Shown one piece after another: positions 11,967 to 22,976 of a stretch of DNA of 64,000 nt (within the stretch, counting starts at the first letter, position 1; each line of letters opens with the position of its first letter). Made by a program: the position numbers and the translations under genes. The notes below the pieces were generated by a model that worked only from the letters and a program-made list of their open reading frames with translations, did not search any database and was not told where the DNA came from. The DNA comes from Cocos nucifera (Eukaryota; Streptophyta; Magnoliopsida; Arecales; Arecaceae): contig QRFJ01007186.1 of assembly GCA_006176705.1 (NCBI GenBank), positions 35,190 to 99,189 on the forward strand, read 5' to 3'.

Positions 11967-13110
11967 AACTCCCACTTGACCTAAAGCCAATTGACTACAA
12001 ATCTACATCTCATCTTCTCAAGATGGGCTTGGATCTTCTACGAGACTAAAGGCTTCATTAGTGGATCAACCACAAGGTCTGCGGAGTCGACTCTCTTAAC
12101 CTCGATGTATTTTTCTTGTGGTAATTGCAGATTAGATGAAACCATCTTCTTGGAACTCTTCCAACTTGTACTACTACCCATAGGAACAAACTTTTAGATG
12201 TTGACTTTTGATCATCTTAATAAGACATAAGGTTGAAACCATGCTGAACCTCTTTAGCACCTCCTCTATTTGAGAGACCCAGCATCCTCTTCAGTCTATC
12301 CCTATAGACCTTAAAATGAAGGATGCCTTATCTAGGTCTGTCATAGAAAATTTCTTAGATAACCATACTTTGACCTATGTCAGCATGGGAATATCATTCC
12401 TAATTAGGAGGATGTCATCCACATACAATATGAGGAAGACAACAATGCTCCCACAGACCTTCTTGAACATTCTTGATTTCTCCTCATTCTTGATAAAACC
12501 AAATGACTTAATTACATCAAGTATTCCAACTCCAAGATGCTTGCTTGAGTCCATAGATGCACCTTTGAAGCTTGTAGATCTTTGTGATCACCATCACCGA
12601 ATGTCAAAACAAACGGTTGTTCCATATAAATATCTTCCTCAAGATATTCAATTATGAACTCCGTTATCACATCCATCCACTGTATTTCGTAATTGAAATA
12701 TACTATAATGGCAAGCAATGTGCGGAAGGTGGCCACTGACGAGAAGGTAACCTGATATCCTTTTGCCACTAGCCTAGCCTTGAATGTCTCCATATTTTCA
12801 TCTGCACATATCTTTCTCTTGAAGATCCATTTACACCCAATAGGTACTATACCTTCAGGTGGATCTACCAATATCCAAATTTGGTTCAAGCACATCGAGG
12901 CAATTTCTGACTTTATCACCTCTAACTATTTCTTGGAGTCGATATCTAATATCGTCTCGTCATATATTCTGAGATCGTCACCATGAATCCATTTCCCATG
13001 AGGAACATTTTCTCTACATCCTCTAAAATAGTACCTAAGTACCTTCAAGGGGATGGAAAATCCTATTTAACCTACAAGGTGGAGGAGGTAGTAAATTGTG
13101 GATCGGCTCA
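11967..13110 (-). pseudogene. Copia reverse transcriptase-RNase H remnant
   Basis: Read right to left, the minus strand has the copia RT start (NQIWILVDPPEGIVPIGC, then KWIFKRK.CADENMETFKAR and LVAKGY), a damaged core, a YVDD region near 12415-12425 (CATCCACATACAATATGAGG on the plus strand), and scraps of RNase H up to the PPT (plus strand CTCCCACTTGACC, 11969-11981). Compared with the homologous stretch at 62352-63843 it has lost most of RNase H (12200-12240 jumps from the C-terminal region to RT), has frameshifts near 12740, and has many substitutions. It cannot encode enzyme. It belongs to the right-hand unit of the tandem complex. Confidence 0.75.
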
Positions 13111-14030
13111 AACTAACTAGGTTCCTTAGGTTCCTTGGCTCGTTGCTCTTTGGAGACTTTCTCCTCGAGTCTAATCTATCTTCTGATGCCATTATCTTGA
13201 ACAAACTATTTTTTAAGTAAAATGATATGTCAACCCACAATCATCTTGTGGTTTTTTGGAAGATAGAAGTAATACCCAAATAACTCTTTAGGATATCCAA
13301 TAAATCGAGCTCTAAGGGTCCTAGACTCTAACTTGTCCACCGCCGAACAACCCCAATTCTGAGATGACTCAGAATTGGGTTCTTACCATGTCATATCTCA
13401 TACAGTATGGTAGGAATGGTTTTAGATAGAATCATATTAAACTATGTCCCTAAAGAAAGTCAGGAAGATCCATGAAGCTTATCATGGATAGACCATATCT
13501 AATAGGGTCCATTTTTTTCGTTCTAAAATCTCATTAAGTTAAGGCATTTCAAACGAAGTCCATTATGATACTATACCATTATCCTTAAGATAGTTTAGAA
13601 ATTTTTGACTAAGGTATTCACACGAAGAACCTTAGTGGGCTTTCTGGTTTGCTTTTCTACTTCGTATCTAAATTTCTAAAACTTTTTAATGGCTTTAGAC
13701 TTATGTCGTATCAAATTCACACACCCATACCGAGATAGATTATCGGTGAAGATAATAAAGTAGACATAATTACCTCTGGCCGATACATCGAATGGGCCAC
13801 ACACATCTAAATGTACCAGGGCAAGTAGGTCTATGGCCCTTTCCCATATCCCATAAAAGGAAGCTTGGTCATTTTGCCTTAAAGGCATAATTCACAAATC
13901 GAATATGACTCGAAAGTCAATGGACCCATTAGTCTGGATTTCTCCAATTTGTTGATCCTATCTTCAGCTATATGACCTAGCCTAAGGTGCCACAGGTACC
14001 TTCATTAATACTATCTCTAGATCATTTTGA
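13111..14030 (-). pseudogene. Copia integrase remnant
   Basis: The minus strand between 13676 and 13888 reads a pre-integrase/integrase junction: a KM/NDQASF segment, ERAIDLLALVHLDVCGPFDV, ARGNYVYFIIFTDNLSRYG and HKSKAIKKF. The first catalytic-type Asp (HLDVCGP) and the second region (FTDNLSRYG) are recognisable. A His/Cys motif upstream (towards 14000) and the C-terminal part (13240-13560) are interrupted by stops. Integrase lies between gag and RT, which is the Ty1/copia order. Confidence 0.7.
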
Positions 14031-14960
14031 TCCTATGGCATTCACGTTTTACTCACAGACTCAATGACGAGCATTCCTTCAGAAGGTCCTTCTTCTTACT
14101 TGTTCTTCAGGCTGGATAGGTACACAGGGCAGTCCCGCTTCTAATGACCATCGGTGTTGCAGTGGAAATACTTTTTCTTCTCCATGGCCTTCATCTTTAG
14201 CTTGCCCTTCTTTTCTCCTTCTATTTTCTGCTTCTTCATAGACTTCTTCTTCTTTCCAAAAGACATTCTCTTGGAAGAAGTCTACTCCATAGCCAGAGCT
14301 GAGCCCTTTGAGCCCTTCAAAGTTTGCTTAGTAGTAACCAACATATTTATTAACTCAGCCAAGATGCACTGAAGCTTATTCATATAGATGTTCATAATGA
14401 ACTGCCTATATGAATCAATCAAGGACTGTAGGATCATATCAATTTGCAGTTTCTTGTCCATCAAGACTCTTGAGCTTCTCAAGCTCTTTAGGTCCTTGAC
14501 CATGGCCAAGCAATAATCTTGGACCTACTGCCTATCATGCATTTGCACCTTAAAAAGTCTCTTCAAGACTTGATAACGCACTGTGTGACTCTATTCACCG
14601 AACAACTTTCTTCAAGTGCACCAACATTTGGCAAGCAATCCTAATGTCTTCATGTTGGTGCTGCAATTCATCTGACATTGAGCCCAATATGTGGCACCTT
14701 ACTTTGTTATGATCGTCAGACCACTTCTCATGAGACATTCTTTGATCAACAGTCGGACGAGCTAGTAAAGGGGAGGTCCTGGTCGAATACATGGGTCAAC
14801 TTTTTCAAACCAAAAACAATTTTGAAGTTCTTTAAACAATCCTTGAAAATTGGTCTGGTCAACTTGTGGGTATCTAGTATTCGGATTAGGACTTTTAATG
14901 CAGACATTTTCCTATAGAAGTCAAAGTTTCTAGATAGACTTTTAATTTGACTCAACCAAT
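14031..14960 (-). pseudogene. Copia gag remnant
   Basis: Three minus-strand pieces fit a copia Gag: LTRPIFKDCLKNFKIVFGL and KLTHVFDQDLP (14746-14955), SDDHNKVRCHILGSMSDELQ (14595-14792), and DKKLQIDMILQSLIDSYRQF with NKLQCILAELINML (14282-14509). A zinc-knuckle remnant lies at about 14105-14172 (HCNTDGH, stop, KRDCPVYL), in which the first Cys is Tyr and a Trp is a stop. Frameshifts separate the pieces. Gag would begin near 14960, beside the long leader. Confidence 0.75.
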
Positions 14961-16943
14961 TTATTTAAGGGCTTTATTTTTAAATAAATTAGGTTTTCAC
15001 TATTTTCTCGGATCCCTACACTTCCTTGGTAGAGATGCAAAAATCTCCGCGATCATTAATTTCTAGTGGGTGGTGCGGTCCCACCGACTGGCTCACCATA
15101 TCACCTAACGGTTATTAGTGATGGATCAATCGATGAGTGGACAACTCTTGTCCAATGTTTCTCTAAATGTGATGTACCCAAACCTGGTCTTTAATTCATG
15201 AAGCTCACCGTGCCTGGAATATTGCTCCACTCCTTAGTTAAGTCATACCCACCATTTGCATAAATTGAATTCCTGATTGGGTCTTTCACCGTATCCAAAA
15301 TATTGAGCCCAACCCATCCTCCAACTTGTAGCACCCAATTCCTAATAAACATGGTTGCATCTTCTCAGTGCAACTGAACCACTGTATCCAGTCGAGAACA
15401 ATCATCCCCAGGAAGGGCCCACACATCTACAATGGTGGAAGACCTATGACTTAATATTTTCTTAGGAAGATTTGATTTTGTCTCTTAGACTCAACTAGTC
15501 ATAACATTTATGACTAACCTAATGGCATGGCCTAGCTCGAATCATTTGCCACGTCAAACCAGAACTGGGTCGACTCAATCGGCTAGGTAAGTGAGATCAG
15601 TGGAAGGAATATGCCATTAACTCGAGGTGAATGCATTTAGGTCGAGCAGCTTCTAATTAAACACCATTGGTCATATTTGCCATACTTACCTTAGACACCG
15701 ACTTGTCTGACCAGAATTGATCGGGTTAGCTTACAATTCGGGCTGGAATTATGGAGCCAAATTAGGTCTTAACTTGGTCGACCACATATGACTGTGAGTC
15801 GACCTTGACCTAGATATAATTCTATTAGGCTTATCAAATCTAAGCACTCTTGATCCCATCTAACCAACTCTTGATTTGGTTTGATCAACCACTAGACCTA
15901 ATTGAGCTACCCACACCCAAACCCATGATTTATGAAGGTGTCTTAGATCTGAAAATTCATAATTTTTTCATAAACTTAATTCTTAATTAAGTTTAAGGGT
16001 TCAATAAAAAAACATGAAACAAAAAATACTAGAATTTCAGGATCTAGGATTTTGCAGAAAAGTAAGTTTTTAATTTCTGATTAAGGACAAATGCGCAGCA
16101 CCCCTACACGCTATAAGAGCACCCCATTGAATAAAAAGAGAGGGCCTTTAAATCCTTCTTACTCTTATGACCGGATAGCCATGGGAAATGTCATAATCAG
16201 AAATATGAACTTACTAAAAGACAATTAGATCTAAAGCATATAACTGTTACATGATTTAAGATCTAATCTATATATGCTTTGCATACATCTCATGTATCAA
16301 ATTTAAAATTTAAATTTATATTTTAGATCTAATTACATCTGATGTAATATCTAAAAGTAAAATTTTAAATGATCTCAACATAAATTTTTTTTAATCTAGA
16401 CTACTCATGGCATAGATCTATGTAACTAGTCTAGACATGCGTTGCATATGTCATACATATGAAAATTTTAAATGCATCTCATACTTTTAGATCTAATTAT
16501 ATCATATATAATATCTAAAATTTAACTAATCTAATCACATAATCTTCAAAAAATTAAATGAACATTTCATAAAATTTTTGATCTAGACTATGAGATTAAA
16601 CTAGAGATCTAGTCTAGACATATGCTGCCTATATCACATATGTCAAAATTTTAAATTAGACCTTATGTTTTAGATCTAATTACATCTAATGTAACATCTG
16701 AACCTTAAATGATCAAATCATAAAAATTTAAATTAGATCTAATCAAAAACATATTTGAAAACTATCATGATATGAAACAATAGATCTAGACTAGAACATG
16801 CGTCGTTTATGTCAAACATATATATTTAAAACATGCAATTTTAAATTTCAGATCTGATTACATCCTATGTAACATCTGAAAATCAAATGTTTTGATCATA
16901 AAAAATAATTTTAGATCAATCTAAAGATAGATTTAGAAGCAGC
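14961..16943 (-). other. Copia leader of the right-hand unit
   Basis: About 2 kb without coding potential lie between gag and the PBS. The left half (14961-15890) contains tRNA-like wording only by chance; the right half repeats the 9075-10135 leader. A leader of 2 kb is long, as in BARE-type elements. Confidence 0.65.
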
Positions 16944-16961
16944 AACCTAGCTCTGATACGA
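16944..16961 (-). other. Decayed copia primer-binding site
   Basis: The minus strand reads TCGTATCAGAGCTAGGTT, with two differences from the perfect 18-nt site at 10136-10153. L3 begins two bases on. Confidence 0.8.
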
Positions 16962-16963
16962 GT

Positions 16964-19455
16964 TGAAGGATAAAATTGGGTTTTCCTATCGTAGGATGCA
17001 TCTGATTAGATCAGATTTGCAGTGGAATAATTTTAAAAATTTTCTATGATCCAATCAAATCTGAGAGTTCTTAGATCTGAGTAGATTGATCTAAAATTAG
17101 AAGTAATATAAAAATAAAAATAGTGATAACAGTTATCACCTGATCAGGCAAACCATTTACCCATTGTGATGATCTAACAATCAATTTGAGGTTCTCATTG
17201 AGCCACGCACGCATCCAGCCACTACCGATATCCACTCAGATCAGATCTAAAAGTCTCTACCTTCTGGATCTAATCTTCAAAGATCAAATCTGATGTCTTC
17301 CCATAGAGCCTTAAAAATGAACTTCGAAGGCTGCACATTCATCTCACGAACATTGTCGTCTCTCGCTGATCTTCGCACCAACCGGACTTGATCTTTGCTC
17401 ATAATTTTTGTCTAACTCTTAGGCATGGAGAAGAGGGAGAGGATAAGATGAGGAAGGCATGGAGATGAAGATTTTGGCAGGGCTTCGCCATAGAAAAATT
17501 GCGATGCACAATAGCTTGAGCAGGGCCCTATTAATAGACCTAGTCAAGAGTCTCTTTGCATATAACTTTGAACAGGACAAAGTTTAACATGCAGAAGGAC
17601 TCCTCCATGATCTCCACGCCCCACACCCCCTTTTTCTCAGACTTTTGTCACACAATAATGAAGGAAAATGACGTGGAACAATTTGGGATAAAATTAAGTT
17701 GGCGCATAACTCTTATCTCCCAAGAGTTTGAACTATTCAAACTTTTGACCCATTCAAACTTGATTTGAATGGGACACTTCCATGCATATCCATATGGGGT
17801 GCATGATCAAAAGGGGAGTGCACCCCTTATTGCTCACATAAATTCCATATGGACGTGCACCCTCAGATAAATTCTAGGGGGTGCATGCCATATCTCTTCT
17901 TTCCTGCATACTGGGTCAACATTTGATCCTTGTCCTTTTCAAGTCCCATATAATGGATTTATGTCATGTCCTAATCAAGTTAGTATAATCCTTGCTTGAT
18001 CAGACCAGGACTTGGTCTAGTCAGATCAAGAAAAATCCATCTAGAATTTTCAAGAGAGGCTTGTCCAAATTTTATTTCATGATTTTAGGACAAGCCCTAA
18101 TATAGCAAAGACAACTCTTGTCTTGTTTCGATCTTATGGGATTTAGGACAAGTCTTGATTAGGCTAGGACAAGGTCTAGTCAAATCAAGATAAATTTCTA
18201 AAGAGTTCCTGGATAAGTCTTGTCTAAAAAATTTCGTAAATTAGCAGGTCTTGTCCTATTTTAATCTGATGGATTAGGATAAGCCTAGACTAGGTTAGGA
18301 CAAGACTTTTCTGACCTAGACAAGTTTCAGCCAGACTAGGACAAACCTATTCAAGGCTCTTTGGTGAGCTAAATCCAATTTGGCTCAGTCAAGATGACCT
18401 AGAAAGACTATAGAAGGAGAATGTTAGGCTCAATCATGTGCTAGCATGATTTTCTTGAACCTAATTAGAACTAATCCAAATCAATCGAACTGGATTAGCT
18501 CAATTGATGACATCTAAATCCAAACCCTTGTTTGTGTGATCCTGTTAGGTTCAATTCTATATGGTAATGGGATATGTCATGTTCTCCATCATCGACATCA
18601 TCGAAACATCTTTCGATGGATCAAAACTCTTTCGATTCACTCAATTAGAATCATCGATCATCAAGATAATTCTAATTGTTCCCAAATCCACCAGTGACAC
18701 ATAGCAGCATATGGTGGCAACCTATAACTGAATAGCGAACCTCTCAGTGGAGCTACCTGTGTGATTGGGTTCTTCTATCATGAGCCTCGATGGAATTAGG
18801 GTTAAGGTAAACTTGTCAAATCCAACACCCATCATATGAATGAATCATTCGATTTGAGTCTGATGTGAAATTCTAATAGAAACTCCTTTCTATTATTTCA
18901 CACTACCATGGCCATGGGTTTTAGGACTCGATCTTATGATCATCATAGGACTACTCTACCAAGGTTGATAGATCCCATCTTGGTGCAATCCAATTCCTAC
19001 AATGCCAACATACACCTCAGAATTTCGAATGGCTATGAGATCGAGTTATGGTATAGTCAAACTATAACACCCTCAAGGTGAACTACCGATGCACCTCAGG
19101 TCAAATAACTAGACACACGTTACAGCATCAAGCTAGTCATCGATGAGAAGGTAGGCTCCCTTATGACTACTCGAGGTGGTCACGCTCAGTGCCCTCATTC
19201 TTTAATGAGTATCTATACTCTCGCTCCGATGTCTCCACACCATAGACTCAAGACTAATCTATCCTTAGAAAGCAATTGTACATCGATCTTCTGGATCAAT
19301 CACCATCCTCATGATGATCCTACTATCGAGAGTAATTTATAAATTAATTATGATAACACATGCATTAAATTCTCAACTCTTGAGAATATATATTACCATG
19401 CCTATTAACTCAATGGATGTATCACAGACACTTTATATACATTGTGATAGAATAA
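16964..19455 (-). repeat. Copia LTR L3, truncated
   Basis: It starts TGAAGGATAAAATTGGG, closer to L1 than to L2, and runs through all family landmarks to GTGATAGAATAA. It breaks off there about 105 bp before the expected terminus and is replaced by a different copia LTR. Confidence 0.8.
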
Positions 19456-21224
19456 CTCAAATCCTAGTCCAACTTGGAATTATTTTTCCCTTGCAATATC
19501 CAATAAACCAATTAAACTTAATCTAATTAAATCCAAACCAATTCTAATTGAATCTAATTTAATTAGACTTGATCTCAGCCTAAATTTTTAATCAAATTGA
19601 GCCAATTAGCAATCTAATTGCTAATCAATCTTCGTGCAATACTTCATTAGTCAAACATTAATTATATTGATAGTTTGACCTAAGAACGATTCTCAATTAT
19701 CGATTAACCATCTGATTATATTACAACCTCTAATGTGTATGACTCTATAGGTTCGAACCTAAGTCGGTAGCACAGGAATCAATTTTTGTACCAATTGAAG
19801 TAACCATCTAGCAATGGTTTCCAACGTCCAGATAGATCGAATGTATGCAAAACAACATTCTTAGAACCCTGGACCATGGTTACCATATAATTTATCCCTT
19901 TGATCAATAATGCTTAAGATGACTTCGAGTATGCTGTCAACAATCATACAAGTCATATTTATTGTGTCTCAAAATTTTACAAATTTTATGACTCCTCATG
20001 AGGATTATCCAGGCCTAGGTTTTGCTAAATTGATACACAACGAGTCATTGTCTTCCTGAAGTTAATCAAGAGTGGTCAATCCCGTCTTGACTCGCACACC
20101 GACTTCACAAGTTTGTCAAAAACTCATTGGATAAGTATTTGCCTCCTCAATCTGATCGAAGAATTTTAATACCTTTTTTAGTTAGTTTTTTTTATTTCAT
20201 TATGGAATCATTTGAACATTTCAAATCATTCAGGCTAGATGTACCCATACCTAGATAGGTAATCTACAATTGTAATGAAATATTGATATTCTTGATATTA
20301 TCTAACTTGGGTATTCATTAGATGTGTACATTATAGTTAACAGGCTGTGTAAATGCTAAATGTCATTTGTTTATTATCCATATATTATTATAATATCTTT
20401 CATAATGATATCATGATAATCTTCTTTTATTAATAAATGATAATCATCTTTGGCTAAAAGGCCATCAAAGATCATATTCATCATAAATGATGGATAATAG
20501 TGATAGTCACTTTAAATGATAATATTTGTATTGAAAATCAGCTTAATGATTTCTAAAGCTAGGATTTAAACTGGATTTCAATCCTAATGTTTAGGATACT
20601 ATCACCATTTTTAATTTTTTTTTAACTTACCTTCAGTCCTTGCAACGAATTACATAAGACTACCGATATCCAATACCTAGGTAGTAGAATCACTGACAGA
20701 AAAATTTCAAGGTGCAATCATATAACATCCTTGATGAGCAACTCTTTGCTCCTTTCTCTTATTCAGCCTATTGGAATCAAGAGAAGCAAGATAATTCTTC
20801 TTCCTATGACCTTGCTTCTAGAAATAAAAGCACCCTGCCTGATTTGGGTCAGTCTTGAACTTTTTTGTTTTCACTAGACTTAGAAGCCTCAGCATGAACC
20901 CATTCATACTGCTGAACTAAATTCAACTTTCGATACTAATTATCGAAGTTGGATCCAGTAAGTCATCATTATCTAAAAGTGATTGAAGCAATTAGGGTTT
21001 AGCCTTAATCTATAAGAAAAGAGAACAATGATCTATTGTATATGAATTATTTTAAGCCTAGAGACTTGGACTTTAGTCTAAATATTCTTCTAATATTTTA
21101 TTTGAATTAGTAGCCTCTACCTCTAATTTAGGAATTACTTTAATTTTTTAGTAGGTACTAGAATCGACATAGACTACACACAAGCCCGACTTTGGCTTGT
21201 CAACCCATGTGCATCTATGGGTAG
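19456..21224 (-). mobile_element. Older copia-2 element, left half (LTR, integrase and gag scraps)
   Basis: 19456-20132 matches the middle of the LTR at 45250-46600 (for example the stretch with GGTTCGAACCTAAG, a following GTACCAATTG and CCATCTAGCAATG). 20133-20430 matches the integrase region of the copia at 48840-49010, with an IKILRSDRGGEY-like motif that is frameshifted. 20640-21224 matches its protease/gag start region (49600-50766). RT and RNase H are deleted. The right end CATCTATGGGTAG is where gypsy B inserted; the element resumes at 40719. Confidence 0.75.
21220..21224. repeat. Target-site duplication of gypsy B, left copy (GGTAG)
   Basis: GGTAG is repeated at 40719-40723. The unbroken homologous copia site at about 50762-50770 has a single GGTAG, which confirms the duplication. 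Confidence 0.85.
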
Positions 21225-22353
21225 TGTTAGTGCAAAATGTGGTTGACACCAAAATTCGCACTGGAGTCAGAGAGGAGGAGGTTGTCGCTGACGACCTGCA
21301 AAACAATCTTGACTGGAGTCAGGGGTGGTGGCCCAAGCAAAATCCTCCGACGATCAAGTCAGCTCTTTTGGCCAACAAAAATGGAGTGCTTAGAAAAAAA
21401 AATGGTAGTGTCTCGAGAGGGAGAAGAGTGCTTAAGACAAATGTATCTGAAGGATTCCTTTTATAGATGGAGCCTATAACAAATTGATGGTGATAGCTGT
21501 AACTATTGAGTAGTGGGCCGTTCAAGCCACATGGAGTTTGTTGCGGAGAGTGATGTCCGATGTCGTGACGTGCCAGTCTGTTGGGATTTAATAGTTGAAG
21601 TTCCGAGGAGGTAGGCACCGACAGTGAAGAGCTTCAAGTTTCATCAATTCTAGAGGAATTCAAACTCATTCAGGGTTATTTGTGTGTAAGTGGGTTCATG
21701 CTATACAGATTGCTGGATCCGCATAGGCATGGAGGCCCTTCTAGGTGACTATAAGAAGTTCAGTCGGAAGAGGCTCAGAAGTCCATTGGATAAATCCTGA
21801 AGGAAGTCTACTGGAGGAATCCGAAAGAAGGTCTGTTGGAAGGATTCGGTAGGAGTTTGACTAATGGAGGAGTCTGGCCATCGGCAAAGTTTGGAAGACT
21901 TGCGATCGAAAAAGGTCGGCTGGAGGAATGTTGAAAGGAGACTGCCTGGGATGGAGAAGTTTGGCTAAAGAAGAAGTTCGGAAGACTTACGATCGAAGAA
22001 GGTCGGCCAGAAGAATGTCGAAAGGAGACTGCTTAGGATGGAGAAGTTCGGCTGAAGAAGAAGTTCGGAAGACTTGCGATCGGGGAAGGTCGGCTGCAGG
22101 AATATCGAAAGGAGCTTACTTGGGATGGAGAAGTCTGGCTAAAGGAGAAGTTTAGAAAACTTGCGATCGGGGAGAGCTAACTGCCTAGGGTGGTGGAGCT
22201 CGGCCACTCCTACCATTCAAACTCATCTGGGCAAGGTTCAGTGGGATCTTGCAAATTTGGTCGAGGGTCAATCTTGGTCGTCACCATTGGATGGGATCAT
22301 TCAGCAATCGGATATCTGGCTGAACTTCAGCAGGAGTGGGTTCATCCCTAACA
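21225..22353 (-). repeat. 3' LTR of gypsy B
   Basis: On the minus strand it runs TGTTAGGGATGAACCC to GCACTAACA (1129 bp), with canonical TG..CA ends. A TATAAAAG box lies at 21458-21465 (minus strand). It carries an 87-bp tandem array not seen as such in the sister LTRs. Confidence 0.8.
21897..22157. repeat. 87-bp tandem repeat in the LTR, 3 units plus a partial
   Basis: GACTTGCGATCG recurs at 21897, 21984, 22071 and (as AACTTGCGATCG) 22158, exactly 87 bp apart each time. Because 87 is a multiple of three, the plus strand stays open and reads a 29-residue repeating peptide (KGDCLGWRS..AKEEVRKT). It lies in the LTR, so the reading frame is probably incidental. Confidence 0.85.
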
Positions 22354-22369
22354 ATAGTCCCCCCACTCT
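22354..22369 (-). other. Polypurine tract of gypsy B
   Basis: The minus strand reads AGAGTGGGGGGACTAT directly before the LTR start. The equivalent tracts are at 1446-1462 (A), 44480-44495 (C) and 56046-56061 (D). Confidence 0.7.
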
Positions 22370-22667
22370 TGAGTTTGAAATTCGAAGGAAGGGAGAGTAG
22401 ATGCTGTTGCCAAAGTTTTGTTTGGCTTCCCACGCTCATCAGGACGAGACGTTTTGGCTTTTACCATGCTGGTGTTGAAGCTCTTTAAATTTGAAACAAC
22501 TTCGAGAAAATGGCCTTTCAAATTTCCCACCGCAACATTGCCCTAGGTATGGCATAATTAAAGATTTAACCATTGCCACTCCCTAGCCAAGATGAGTGGG
22601 ACACGCAGTGCACACAGATCGGCCAAAGGCGACTCGCAATCATAACCACCTCGGGCCTCTTTTCGGC

Positions 22668-22675
22668 TATTTAAG
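22668..22675 (+). promoter_or_regulatory. Conserved TATA-like box of aORF B
   Basis: TATTTAAG in the context GGCTATTTAAGGCC lies about 310 bp before the aORF reading, at the same place as in copies A, C and D. Confidence 0.5.
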
Positions 22676-22976
22676 GCCTTCTTCCTTCGAAACCTATTTT
22701 GCTCGAGTCTCCTTCTTCCTTTGGCTCTTGCTCTTCTTCTGTCTGAGAGTTTCAATTCCTTCCTTCATCTTCCCTGGTTCCAGGCATTCCTCCATCCGAT
22801 TCCTACCACACCCATCATCTCTTTGTCATCCCCAACCAACTTAGGTTAGCCTCTCAACACCTATTGTCAATTACTCTTGCTTCTTTTACTCCTTGTTCTT
22901 TCGGTTTTTCCATACAAGTTTTTGCACTTTGTTTTTTTCTACTTTTCGGAGTTTTTCGGGGGGGGGGGAGGGGGGG

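Larger units (their letters stand above)
6468..19455 (-). mobile_element. Angela/BARE-like copia complex with three LTRs in tandem
   Basis: Three copies of one LTR (L1 6468, L2 10156, L3 16964) alternate with two internal regions, all on the minus strand: L1 - leader only - PBS - L2 - gag-pol remnants and leader - PBS - L3. L2 is thus both the 5' LTR of the left unit and the 3' LTR of the right unit. Such LTR-internal-LTR-internal-LTR structures usually arise by unequal recombination. The lineage call rests on reverse-transcriptase wording in the better-preserved relative at 62902-63843. The left flank AAAGA is a possible target duplication; its partner is not found because L3 is truncated at 19455. 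Confidence 0.75.

Noticed and set aside
21928..22155. Small protein with a 29-residue repeat
   Set aside because: It lies entirely in an LTR and reflects the 87-bp tandem DNA repeat.
22596..22844. Plus-strand hydrophobic open frame upstream of aORF B, resembling a signal peptide protein
   Set aside because: It falls in the T/C-rich untranslated leader between the TATTTAAG box and the aORF. The same region in C and D shows no conserved frame.
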